This document shows, piece after piece, positions 24,652-32,870 of a stretch of DNA of 64,000 bases. Source of the stretch: Streptomyces sp. ITFR-16 (GTDB lineage: Bacteria > Actinomycetota > Actinomycetes > Streptomycetales > Streptomycetaceae); NCBI RefSeq assembly GCF_031844705.1, contig NZ_CP134609.1, positions 3,844,001-3,908,000 on the forward strand, in the 5' to 3' direction. The notes under the pieces were generated by a model, which ran no database searches, was not told the origin of the DNA, and worked only from the letters and a program-made list of their open reading frames with translations. Positions within the stretch are counted from its first letter, which is position 1. Every line of letters begins with the position of its first letter. The position numbers and the translations under genes are program-made.

Positions 24652-24893
24652 CCGTACTCCTTCACAAGGGTGTGAATGTCCCGGAGGCTCCGCGCCTCCA
24701 GCAGACGGTGCACCGGTACGCGGTGGCCGGACTCCTCCAGGAGGGCCACCAGCCGGAGCAGATTCAGCGAGTCCCAGCCGGGCAGGTCCGCGAGCGCGGT
24801 GTCCGCTCCGGCGGGCCCCTCGACATCCAGGCCGAGATCGTCGCCCACGGTCCGCAGGAACGCGTCCGGGCCGTCGGGATCAACGGGGCTCAT
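24648..24893 (-). CDS. Acyl carrier protein, probable glyceryl carrier
   Basis: Stand-alone carrier protein of 81 residues. The phosphopantetheine site is Ser42 in PGWDSLNLLRLV, and the surrounding helix pattern is normal. It follows the FkbH-like gene with a 14-base overlap and precedes a PPTase gene. In tetronate clusters (RkE in RK-682, AbyA3 in abyssomicin) the ACP in this position carries the glyceryl unit loaded by the FkbH-like enzyme, and the same role is inferred here. ATG 24893 (MSPVDPDGP) has GGAAGG upstream. An ATG 11 codons earlier is possible. Confidence 0.88.
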   Translation of the reverse strand: MSPVDPDGPDAFLRTVGDDLGLDVEGPAGADTALADLPGWDSLNLLRLVALLEESGHRVPVHRLLEARSLRDIHTLVKEYG

Positions 24894-26781
24894 CGGGCCG
24901 CCTTCCGGACTCGGTGACGCGGACATGGGCCGGGATGTCCGGGAGCACCGTCAGGTCGTGGTGGAACTCGACGGCTGCTCCGTCCCCGTCCGCCTCCCGG
25001 TCCGGGAGATCACGGGCGACGAACCCGCAGGACGGGTAGAAGTCCCTGGCCCGGTGGTTGCGTACGGTGGGTACGTAGCGGGCGCTCACTGTGTTCAGTC
25101 CGAGGCGCCGGGCCCTACTCAACAGTACGGCGAGGAAGGCCTGTTCGATGCCACGACCGAGCACCCGGCAGCTCAGCCACAGGTTGTCCAGGTGCCAGCG
25201 CCCCTCGTCCGCGGTGAGCAGCGCGGCCCCGGTCAGCCCGTTGTCACCGAACCGGTCCCCGCTGCGGGCCGCCAGCAGCAGGCGCCCCGGGTCGGCGGCC
25301 AGCGCACTCAGCACGGCCTCGGGGTGACCGCCCCCGGCCAGGTTGAACTGGTTGGTCCGCAGGGTCAGCTGGGAGATCCGGGCGAATTCGTGCGGGCGGG
25401 GCGGGCCGACCTCCAGGCGCAGGTCCAGGGCCCGCAGGAACTCCTCCTGCGAGCCCGCGCCGGCGTGCAGCTCCCGACGCTCCCGTCGGGCCCGGTACTC
25501 ACCGGTCCTGGCCCGGTCCTCCTCGGTCAGGCTCATCGTGTCGAACCAGCCGTCCGCCAGCAGCCGCGCCACATGCGTCGCGGGGTCCTCGCCGAGCGGG
25601 ACGACGGCGACCCCGGGCAGGCCGTGGCGCACCTGGGCGCGCTCGGCCGGTGAGTCGTCGGCGAAGACGAGGGCGTCGGTGCCCAGGTCCAGCTGCCGGG
25701 CGATGTCCGCGAGATTTCCGTCCTTGGGTTCCCAGTTGGCCCGGACGGCGACGAAGTCCCTTTCCCGCAGGACGAAATCGGGGTGGTCCGCGAGCACCCG
25801 TTCCACCGGCTCCTGGTCGTTCTTGCTGCTCACGGCGAGCAGCACGCCCTGGGATGCGAGCTGTTTCACGCACTTCTGGAAGGCGCCGAAGGCCTCCCCG
25901 CGCAGGGTGCCGGCCGCGGCGATGCCGTCGGGGCCGTCCTCGCCCAGCACGCCGTCCCACAGGGTGTGGTCGAGGTCGAGCACCAGGCACTTGCGGGTCG
26001 CGCCGCGCAGGGCGCGGGCGAGATGGCCGACCTCGCGGGCGTAGCGGGCGAGGAGGTCCGCGCCGAGCCGCACCTTGGCGTACCGGGCCAGCCGGTCGTC
26101 GGTGACCGGCCCGCCCTCACCGATCAGCGGCTCCAGGTCGATCACCACCAGGGCGGGGAACCGCTCGGTGAGCCGCAGCAGCCGGGCGTTGAACTCACGC
26201 CATACCGCGCCCAGCCGGGCCCGCGAGCGGTGGTCGACGAGCTGGTGGAGGGCGGTCCGGGGCAGCGGCAGGGTGTTGAGCACCAGGGTGCCGGGAGCCG
26301 CGCCGGCCAGCGCGGCGCACCGGGCGAGCACGTCCCGCGCCGCCTCCGCCACGTCCTCGGGCCGCCACACCCCGGGCACCTGGGCGAACAGCGTTTCGGC
26401 GTCCAGCAGGCACAGGGTGAGGTCGGGGGCGGCCCGGTGGAGTTCCCCCCCGGGGTCGGTCAGGTCGCGCAGATACGTGCCGTGCTCGCCGAGCACCGCG
26501 TGCAGGAGCATGCCGTGGCGGGCCAGTTCGCCCCGGAGCGGGTCGAGCACCTGGCCCACCGTGGACTGGCCGGTGACGGCCACCGTGACGACCGGGATCG
26601 CCGGGTGGTGGGTCAGCACGGCGGCGCGGTCGACGCCGCCGAGCAGCCGGCCGGCGGCCGCCGCGTCCGGCGCCCCGCCGTCCGCCTCCTCCTGCGCGAG
26701 CACCCCCGCGACCCGGTCGTACGCCTTCTCCAGCAGACCTCTGCCGCGCAGGTCGCGCAGCCGGTCCAGGGCCGTGGTCAT
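24880..26781 (-). CDS. FkbH-like HAD-superfamily glyceryl-ACP transferase
   Basis: Protein of 633 residues. The HAD-IIIC core begins at about 263 with LVLDLDHTLWDGVLGEDG (nucleophile and acid Asp269/Asp271), then SSKND (Lys320) and VFADDSPAER (375-376). The N-terminal 250 residues form the usual FkbH extension, and the last 160 a GNAT-like segment (SQLTLRTNQFN, RDFYPSCGF). Known members take D-1,3-bisphosphoglycerate, dephosphorylate it and load glyceryl on an ACP thiol. Neighbours (KASIII upstream, ACP downstream) match the conserved KASIII-FkbH-ACP triad of tetronate pathways. Methoxymalonyl-ACP formation is unlikely because no O-methyltransferase or hydroxyacyl dehydrogenase is present. 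ATG 26781 is chosen because similarity starts there. Confidence 0.92.
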   Translation of the reverse strand: MTTALDRLRDLRGRGLLEKAYDRVAGVLAQEEADGGAPDAAAAGRLLGGVDRAAVLTHHPAIPVVTVAVTGQSTVGQVLDPLRGELARHGMLLHAVLGEHGTYLRDLTDPGGELHRAAPDLTLCLLDAETLFAQVPGVWRPEDVAEAARDVLARCAALAGAAPGTLVLNTLPLPRTALHQLVDHRSRARLGAVWREFNARLLRLTERFPALVVIDLEPLIGEGGPVTDDRLARYAKVRLGADLLARYAREVGHLARALRGATRKCLVLDLDHTLWDGVLGEDGPDGIAAAGTLRGEAFGAFQKCVKQLASQGVLLAVSSKNDQEPVERVLADHPDFVLRERDFVAVRANWEPKDGNLADIARQLDLGTDALVFADDSPAERAQVRHGLPGVAVVPLGEDPATHVARLLADGWFDTMSLTEEDRARTGEYRARRERRELHAGAGSQEEFLRALDLRLEVGPPRPHEFARISQLTLRTNQFNLAGGGHPEAVLSALAADPGRLLLAARSGDRFGDNGLTGAALLTADEGRWHLDNLWLSCRVLGRGIEQAFLAVLLSRARRLGLNTVSARYVPTVRNHRARDFYPSCGFVARDLPDREADGDGAAVEFHHDLTVLPDIPAHVRVTESGRRPDEPR

Positions 26782-26788
26782 CCGTGCC

Positions 26789-27805
26789 TCACACCTTCTC
26801 CAGGGCGAACCCGGCTCTGATCCACCGGCTGGACTCCACACACAGGCCGAGCGCCCGCTCCCCCACCGAGAACCGGGGCAGCAGCCGGTCGAGCTGGAGG
26901 AACGGCAGGGCGTTGCCCGTGTTGCCGGTGTCGGCGACACAGGAGATCTGCTGGGCGGCGCCGGCCGGCAGCCGTTCCACGATCCGCGCGGTCATCCGCT
27001 CAGAGAGCTGGGGCGGCAGCAGGAAGCCGACGTCGTCGAGCCCCCAGCCGAGGCCGCCGAGCAGCTCCCACAGGATCTCCGCCGCGATCGGGGGCACCTG
27101 CTCCTCGATCGCCTTGTAGTCCTCCGCGAGCATCGGCCGGTCCGAGTCCCGGTCGGTCGTGCCGTACCAGTCGATGAGCTGGCCGGGCGCCCGGCCGCGC
27201 CCGGTCCAGGAGTTCAGCACCGCCCGGACGGCGATCCGCTCGCCCTCCGGTTCGTCGGTGAGGACGGCGGCCCCGGCCCCGTCCCCGAACAGCACGTAGT
27301 TGACCAGCTCCTCGGTGGGGATGCGGGCCGCGTCCCGGCGGGGCGAGAGGAAGCGGTGCGTGACGTCGCCCCCGATGATCAGCCCGGCCCGGCGGCCGCC
27401 GAGGACCAGGCTGCGGCCGAGGTCGAGCGCCTGGACGGCGCCGGAACAGCCCGCCTGGAGCTGGTAGACGGGCAGATGGTCGAGGCCGAGCCGGTCGGCG
27501 ACATCGGTCGCGGTGGTCGGCAGGAGGGTGTCGGGGGTGGCGGTCGCGAGCACCAGGAACTCGATGTCCGCGAGGTCCAGCCCGGAGGCGCGGACGGCCT
27601 GCGCCGCGGCCTCGGCGCACAGATCGGCGAGGGAGCCGCGGACCTCGCCGGTGACCGGGTCCCAGCCGAAGTGCCGGGTCCTGGTGCCGACGAAGAGGTC
27701 GATCCACTCCTTGCCGACGCCCAGCATCGCGCCGAGCGCGGTGTTGTCCACCGGGTCGCCGGGCAGCGCGGTGCCGGTCGCGGCGATATGGACGGCGGCC
27801 GTCAT
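26789..27805 (-). CDS. KASIII (FabH-like) condensing enzyme, tetronate type
   Basis: Thiolase-fold protein of 338 residues with the active-site Cys120 in LQAGCSGAVQ. The FabH histidine motif, normally PHQAN, reads PPQLS (264-268), so the usual His is missing. The Asn motif is present in DTGNTGNA. It starts with an ATGA overlap at the PKS stop, and its own stop is 7 bases before FkbH. Enzymes in this position (RkB-like, AbyA1-like) join a beta-ketoacyl thioester to glyceryl-ACP with C-C and C-O bond formation to give a tetronate ring. That role is inferred here from the triad. Simple fatty acid initiation is less likely. Confidence 0.88.
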   Translation of the reverse strand: MTAAVHIAATGTALPGDPVDNTALGAMLGVGKEWIDLFVGTRTRHFGWDPVTGEVRGSLADLCAEAAAQAVRASGLDLADIEFLVLATATPDTLLPTTATDVADRLGLDHLPVYQLQAGCSGAVQALDLGRSLVLGGRRAGLIIGGDVTHRFLSPRRDAARIPTEELVNYVLFGDGAGAAVLTDEPEGERIAVRAVLNSWTGRGRAPGQLIDWYGTTDRDSDRPMLAEDYKAIEEQVPPIAAEILWELLGGLGWGLDDVGFLLPPQLSERMTARIVERLPAGAAQQISCVADTGNTGNALPFLQLDRLLPRFSVGERALGLCVESSRWIRAGFALEKV

Positions 27806-30759
27806 GCCGACCTCGCCATGATGACGCCGTCGAGGAACTCGGCGAGGGAGCCGACCGACCGCAGCGCGGGCAGCAGCTGCTGGACCGACACCTCGCCGAC
27901 GCGCGGAAGCCGGGCCTCCACACGGTTCTTGAGCTGCATGATCATCACGGAGTCGAAACCGAGGTCCTCGTGGAAGCGGGCCTCGCGCACCACCCGCTCC
28001 GTGGGATAGCCGCCGACCTCGGTGACGGCCTCGACCACGGCGAGCAGCACCGGGTCGCCCGTGCCGGGGGCGGGCACGTCGCGTACGACGGGGACCTCGG
28101 GCGCTTCGGGGACCGGGGAGGCCTCGGCCGCCGCCGGCGCCGTGACCGGGGGCGTCGGGGGCCGGTCCCAGTAGCGCTGGGCGGTCGAGAAGACGTACGG
28201 ACCGAGCGGTTCCGTCCGCCGGTCCTGCGGTGCGTACAGCTCGTCCCAGTGCGGGTCGAGTCCGCAGCGGTGCAGGGCGGCGACCACCTCGGCCAGCTCC
28301 CGGCCGGTGCCCTCGGGGCCCGGCGCCGGATGCAGGAGTTCGGCGCCGCCCACGCGCCCGCCGCGCACGGCGAGCTGTGTGAGCTGGGGCTGCGGCCCGA
28401 TCTCGATCAGATGCGTGGGTGCGATGTCACGGACGAGCGCCCCCATCGCGGTGTCGAACAGCACGGGTTCCTCGATCTGGCCGGCCCAGTAGCCGGCGTC
28501 CAGGGGCTCGTCGCGCAGCATCCGGCCGTACCGGGCGGAGGCCACCGGCAGCGCGGGCGGCGCCCACCGCACGGGGGCGGCGCGCAGCCCGGCGGCGGCC
28601 GGGGACATCAGGGGCGAGTGGAAGGCGTGGGCCGAGGCCAGTTCACGGGTACGGATGCCGAGCCCGGCCAGCTCCTTGCCGACCCGGGCCAGCGCGTCCA
28701 GCGGTCCGGAGAGCACGGTGTCCGCGGGCCCGTTGAGTGCGGCGGCCACCACCTCCGGCTCCGCCGCCAGGACCGGGGCCAGCTCGTCGGCCCCGGCGGC
28801 GGCGGTGAACATGCCGCCCCCGAAGGGCAGCGCGGCCGTCAGCCGGGCGCGCCGGACCACCAGCCCGGCCGCCTCGTCCAGGCCGAGGGCGCCGGCGGTG
28901 ACGGCGGCGGCGTACTCGCCCAGGCTGTGGCCGAGCACGGCGGCCGGGGTGACGCCCAGCGACGTCAGGGTCCCGGCCAGCGCGCAGCCGACGGCGAACA
29001 GCGCCGGCTGAACGGCCTCGGGCCGCCGCGCCGGGTCCTCGCCGCCGAGGATCATCTCCCGCACGGAGGAGCCGAGATGCACGGCGAGCGCCGCGTCCGC
29101 CGCGTCGAGGTGGCGCCGGTAGAGAGGGGACTCGCGGTACAGCCCCGCCGTCATGCCGGGGAACTCGCTGCCCTGCCCGGTGAAGAGGAATGCCACCACG
29201 GGCCGGCCCCAGGGGCGGTCGGTGGGCGCCGCCGCCTCCGGTGACACGGGCGTCCGCAGCGTGACCGCCCGGCGCAGCTCCGCCACCAGCTCGCCGGTGT
29301 CGCGCGCGGTGACCGCGAACCGGTGCGGCAGACCGGTCTTGACCCGGTTGCTGCTCCAGCACAGCGCGGCCGCCCCGCCCTTGGGCCGGGCGGCGAGGAC
29401 GTCGGCCTGCGCGGCGAGGTTGCGGCGCAGCGCCTCGGGGGTGTCGGCGCTGACCGTGAACACCCCGACGGCCCCGGCGTCGTCACGGGTCCGGGCGGAG
29501 GCGGCCGAAGTGGTCCGGGGGGCGCTGGCGAGGACGGCGTGCGCGTTCGTCCCGCCCATGCCGAAGCTGCTGACCCCCGCGAGGTTCTCGCCGCGCGGCA
29601 GCCGGGCGGCCGACTTCAGCAGCCGCAGACCGCGCTCGCCCAGCCGCAGCCGGGAGTTCTCCCGGTCGGCGAAGAGGCTCGCGGGGACGATGCGGTGGTG
29701 CAGGGCCAGCGCGGTCTTGATGAACCCGGCGATGCCGGCCGCGCCCTCGGTGTGGCCCAGGTTGCCCTTGACGGAGCCGATCGCGCAGGGGCTCTCGCGC
29801 GGGACGCCGTGCACCGAGCCGAGGGCCGCGCACTCGATGGCGTCCCCGAGCACGGTCCCCGTCCCGTGGGCCTCCACGAAGGCGACCCGGTCGGGGGTGA
29901 CACCGGCGCGCCGGTAGGCCGACTTCAGGACGCGCTCCTGCGACCAGCGGTTGGGCGCGATCATCCCGTTGCTGCGGCCGTCCTGGCTGACGGCGCTGCC
30001 GCGCAGCACGGCGTAGATCCGCTGACCGTCCGCGAGCGCGTCGTCCAGGCGGCGCAGCACCACCAGGCCGACGCCGTCGCTGCGGCCGATCCCGTCGGCG
30101 TCCGCGCTGAACGGTTTGCAGCGGCCGTCGGCGGCGGCGAGGCCGAGCTGTCCGTAGACCAGGCCCAGCGACGGCGACAGCACGATGTTGACCCCGCCGG
30201 CCAGCGCGGTGTCGCACTCCCCGGCGAGCAGCGAGTTGGCCGCGAGGTGCACGGCGACCAGCGAGGAGGAGCAGGCGGTGTCGACGGCGAGGCTCGGCCC
30301 GGTGAAGTCGAAGTGGTACGAGATCCGGTTGGCGGCCATGCCGGCGCTGCTGCCGGCGCCGAGCAGCGGGGTGACCCTGGCCAGGTCGCTCATGGTCAGT
30401 CGGCCCCACTCGCCGCCCATCACCCCGATGAACACCCCGGTCTCGGTGCCCGCGAGGGCCCCGGGCGCCCGGCCGGAGTCCTCCAGGGCCCGCCAGGCGC
30501 AGGGCAGCAGCAGCCGGTGGTGCGGGTCCATCGCCGCGGCCTCGCGCGGGGTGACGGAGAAGAAGTCGCTGTCGAAGACATCGGCGTCGTCGAGGAAACC
30601 GCCGCTGTCGCCGACGGCCGGGAAGTCCCGCGCCTCCCAGCGCTGTCCGGGCACGGGGCCGATGCCGGCCCGGCCGCCCATCAGCAGGTCCCAGTACGCC
30701 CGCACGCCCGCCGCTCCGGGAAACGCACAGTCGATCCCGACGACGGCGATGCCGCCCAT
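27802..30759 (-). CDS. Single-module type I PKS: KS-AT-ACP
   Basis: Protein of 985 residues. The KS domain spans about 1-425 with Cys163 in DTACSSSL, EAHGTGT and KGNLGHTEG. The AT spans about 525-830 with GHSLGEYAAA and the specificity motif HAFHS, which predicts malonyl-CoA. The ACP is near 895-975 with LGFDSVMIMQL. No KR, DH or ER is present, so one round of extension would leave a beta-ketoacyl thioester, exactly the substrate type used by tetronate-forming KASIII enzymes. Start ATG 30759 overlaps the stop of the upstream ACP by one base, and its stop overlaps the KASIII start. It lacks the docking helices of the large PKS, so it probably works with discrete partners. Confidence 0.93.
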   Translation of the reverse strand: MGGIAVVGIDCAFPGAAGVRAYWDLLMGGRAGIGPVPGQRWEARDFPAVGDSGGFLDDADVFDSDFFSVTPREAAAMDPHHRLLLPCAWRALEDSGRAPGALAGTETGVFIGVMGGEWGRLTMSDLARVTPLLGAGSSAGMAANRISYHFDFTGPSLAVDTACSSSLVAVHLAANSLLAGECDTALAGGVNIVLSPSLGLVYGQLGLAAADGRCKPFSADADGIGRSDGVGLVVLRRLDDALADGQRIYAVLRGSAVSQDGRSNGMIAPNRWSQERVLKSAYRRAGVTPDRVAFVEAHGTGTVLGDAIECAALGSVHGVPRESPCAIGSVKGNLGHTEGAAGIAGFIKTALALHHRIVPASLFADRENSRLRLGERGLRLLKSAARLPRGENLAGVSSFGMGGTNAHAVLASAPRTTSAASARTRDDAGAVGVFTVSADTPEALRRNLAAQADVLAARPKGGAAALCWSSNRVKTGLPHRFAVTARDTGELVAELRRAVTLRTPVSPEAAAPTDRPWGRPVVAFLFTGQGSEFPGMTAGLYRESPLYRRHLDAADAALAVHLGSSVREMILGGEDPARRPEAVQPALFAVGCALAGTLTSLGVTPAAVLGHSLGEYAAAVTAGALGLDEAAGLVVRRARLTAALPFGGGMFTAAAGADELAPVLAAEPEVVAAALNGPADTVLSGPLDALARVGKELAGLGIRTRELASAHAFHSPLMSPAAAGLRAAPVRWAPPALPVASARYGRMLRDEPLDAGYWAGQIEEPVLFDTAMGALVRDIAPTHLIEIGPQPQLTQLAVRGGRVGGAELLHPAPGPEGTGRELAEVVAALHRCGLDPHWDELYAPQDRRTEPLGPYVFSTAQRYWDRPPTPPVTAPAAAEASPVPEAPEVPVVRDVPAPGTGDPVLLAVVEAVTEVGGYPTERVVREARFHEDLGFDSVMIMQLKNRVEARLPRVGEVSVQQLLPALRSVGSLAEFLDGVIMARSA

Positions 30760-31091
30760 CAGTGCCGGCCCTGCGCGGGGGCCGGGTCCGCGGTGGTGCC
30801 CGCGGGCGCGTCCGGCAGTACGGCCGTCAGATGGCGCACGAGGCTCGCGACCGTCGGGAAGTCCCACAGCAGGGTCGGCTCGACCTCCAGGCCGAACTCC
30901 TCCTCCAGGTCCCCGCACAGGCTGAGCGCGGCCACCGAGTCCATGCCGTACTCGGCGAGCGGCACGGTGGGGTCGATGGTCTCGGGCGCCCGTCGCAGAT
31001 AGAGCGAGAGGCGGGCCGACAGCCATGCGTACACGCCGTCGGCCTTCGCGGTGTCGGCGGCCACGGCGTGCCGGCCGGTGGGAATGGTCAT
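30759..31091 (-). CDS. Stand-alone acyl carrier protein, probable FAAL partner
   Basis: Carrier protein of 110 residues with the phosphopantetheine Ser52 in EYGMDSVAALSL, and helices typical of PKS-type ACPs (EEEFGLEVEPTLLWDFPTVASLVRHL). It lies between the acyl-CoA dehydrogenase gene and the PKS gene, and its stop shares a base with the PKS start. The likely role is to receive the fatty acyl group from the FAAL encoded two genes upstream, hold it for the dehydrogenase and pass it to the KS. Pairing is inferred from gene order. Confidence 0.9.
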   Translation of the reverse strand: MTIPTGRHAVAADTAKADGVYAWLSARLSLYLRRAPETIDPTVPLAEYGMDSVAALSLCGDLEEEFGLEVEPTLLWDFPTVASLVRHLTAVLPDAPAGTTADPAPAQGRH

Positions 31092-31106
31092 GGCGGACTC
31101 CTTCGG

Positions 31107-32870
31107 TCAACCCGGAATCGGGGTCGAGTAGAGGTCGTAGCTGGTCCGGGTGGAGAAGCGGAGCTGGACCTCGTGCCGGATGCGGGTCTCGCACTCCGCC
31201 GGGAGGTCGGTGACGCGGGTGCCGAGCCGCAGGCAGATGCGGTGCAGCGCGGCGGCCGCCCAGGACGGGTCGGCCAGGAACGGGTCGGAGCCGTAGCGGG
31301 CCTGGTCCCACACACCGAGCACGGCGGCCCCGGCGAGCAGCAGGGTGTAGCGGTCCATCAGGGCGAACCGCGCGGGCTGCGCGCCGGTGGCCGGGCCCGC
31401 CGCCTCCAGCCGGAGCACCCGGCCCCGCACATCGCGGAACTCCTCGACGAGCAGCCCCGCCAGCGTGCGCAGGGCGCGCTCCACGGGGCCGTGGCCGTCG
31501 ATCCGTGCGGCGACCCCGAGCATCGAGGCGCTCAGCGCGTCCCGTCCGCAGGCCAGCGCGAGGCGCTCGGTGCGCAGCGGCGGCACGTCCCCGTCCAGCC
31601 GGAAGAGACCGGCGGGCGCCTCGTCCTCGACGAACCAGGAGCGCCGGGCGAGCCGGGGCATCTGCGGGATGACAGTGGCCTGGCAGGCGACGGTCCCGGC
31701 ATGGCCGAGGCTGAGCACGGGCACGTCCCTGACGTGCTTCTGGAAGATACCGAGGGTGCCCTCGCGGGTGTAGAAGTCCGAGCCGAGCACGATGGACAGG
31801 TCGTACATGGTCTCGCTCAGGACGCGCGGCATCAGGTACTTGAGCGCCGCCGAGTAGACGCTCGTCTCGGCGGGCAGCAGGTGCAGGGCGCGGGTGGCGA
31901 CGACCGCGAGCGCGTCGTAGAGCAGCAGGCTGACGAAGGCGTTGGTGAGGGCCGCGCCGGTGCGGCTGCCGTCGGTCCCCCGGCCCTGCCAGCCGCCGGA
32001 CTGCTCCCGGTCGATGCGGACGGCGGTGCGCAGGCTGGTGTCGAGGGCGGCGACGGCGGTCGCGGCGATCACGGTCCGGCTGATCTGGAAGGAGCGCAGC
32101 GCGGTCTCGATGCCGCTGCCCTCGGGGCCCAGCAGCGCGGAGGCGGGCACCGGACAGTCGTCGAACTCCACCCCGGCGAACCGGCAGCCGCGCAGCCCGA
32201 CCGGCGTCCGGCGGGCGGTGACGGCGGCGCGGGCGTCCGTGAGCTGTCCGGGCTCCAGCAGCAGCACGGAGTGGCTGCGGCTGCCGGGCGCCGGGTCCGT
32301 ACGGCAGAACAGGACGAGCGCGCCGGCCCGTTCGAGGTTGTTGACCATCGGCTTGCCGCCGCTGATCAGATAGCCGTCGCCGCCGCGGCGCGCGGTGACC
32401 TGGCTGCGTACGTAGTCGTTGCTGTGCGCGGTCTCGTGCTGGGCGATGGCCGCCTTGCCGCCCGCGCGCAACAGCCCGGCCAGCCAGTTCCGCTGCCGGG
32501 TGCTGCCCGCCGCCCAGACGTCGGATGCGGCCATGAACGTGGTCATGCCGTGCCCGATGGCCAGGCCCACGTCCCGGCGCATGACCGGGCGCATGACCCT
32601 GACCAGGGTGTCCATCGCGTCGAGCCGGCCGCCCAGCGACCGGGGCACGTACTCGTCGACGATCCCGAACGCGTCGAGCAGCGCCTCGCCCTCGGCGAAG
32701 GGCACCGCCGCCCGGTCGGCCTGGAGCAGCGCGGTGTAGCCGGCCGGGTTGGCCGGGTCCGACGGGTCGCCGAGCAGCGCCTCCAGCTCCGCCACCCGGG
32801 CCCGGACGGCACTCTCGCGCCGCCGTGCGCCGGCGGTGGCCTCCGGCCGCTCGCCGAGCAGGGTCGTCAC
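31107..32870 (-). CDS. Acyl-CoA/acyl-ACP dehydrogenase family protein
   Basis: FAD-dependent dehydrogenase of 587 residues, longer than the usual 380. The core pattern is visible: MDTLVRVMRPVMRRDVGLAIGHGM, AAIAQHETAHSNDY (substrate and FAD contacts), LISGGKPMVNNLERAGALVLF and the helical half with LGSDFYTREGTLGIFQKHVRD. It would introduce an alpha,beta double bond into an acyl group, probably on the neighbouring ACP. It starts at GTG 32870 in a GTGA overlap with the FAAL stop (a GTG one codon earlier is also possible). The alternative, an FkbI-like enzyme for methoxymalonyl-ACP, fits poorly because of size and missing partners. Confidence 0.9.
   Translation of the reverse strand: MTTLLGERPEATAGARRRESAVRARVAELEALLGDPSDPANPAGYTALLQADRAAVPFAEGEALLDAFGIVDEYVPRSLGGRLDAMDTLVRVMRPVMRRDVGLAIGHGMTTFMAASDVWAAGSTRQRNWLAGLLRAGGKAAIAQHETAHSNDYVRSQVTARRGGDGYLISGGKPMVNNLERAGALVLFCRTDPAPGSRSHSVLLLEPGQLTDARAAVTARRTPVGLRGCRFAGVEFDDCPVPASALLGPEGSGIETALRSFQISRTVIAATAVAALDTSLRTAVRIDREQSGGWQGRGTDGSRTGAALTNAFVSLLLYDALAVVATRALHLLPAETSVYSAALKYLMPRVLSETMYDLSIVLGSDFYTREGTLGIFQKHVRDVPVLSLGHAGTVACQATVIPQMPRLARRSWFVEDEAPAGLFRLDGDVPPLRTERLALACGRDALSASMLGVAARIDGHGPVERALRTLAGLLVEEFRDVRGRVLRLEAAGPATGAQPARFALMDRYTLLLAGAAVLGVWDQARYGSDPFLADPSWAAAALHRICLRLGTRVTDLPAECETRIRHEVQLRFSTRTSYDLYSTPIPG

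Noticed and set aside
24880..32870. Methoxymalonyl-ACP locus (FkbH, ACP, acyl-CoA dehydrogenase)
   Set aside because: No O-methyltransferase or 3-hydroxyacyl dehydrogenase is present, the dehydrogenase is 587 residues and sits beside a FAAL, and all visible AT domains look malonyl-specific.
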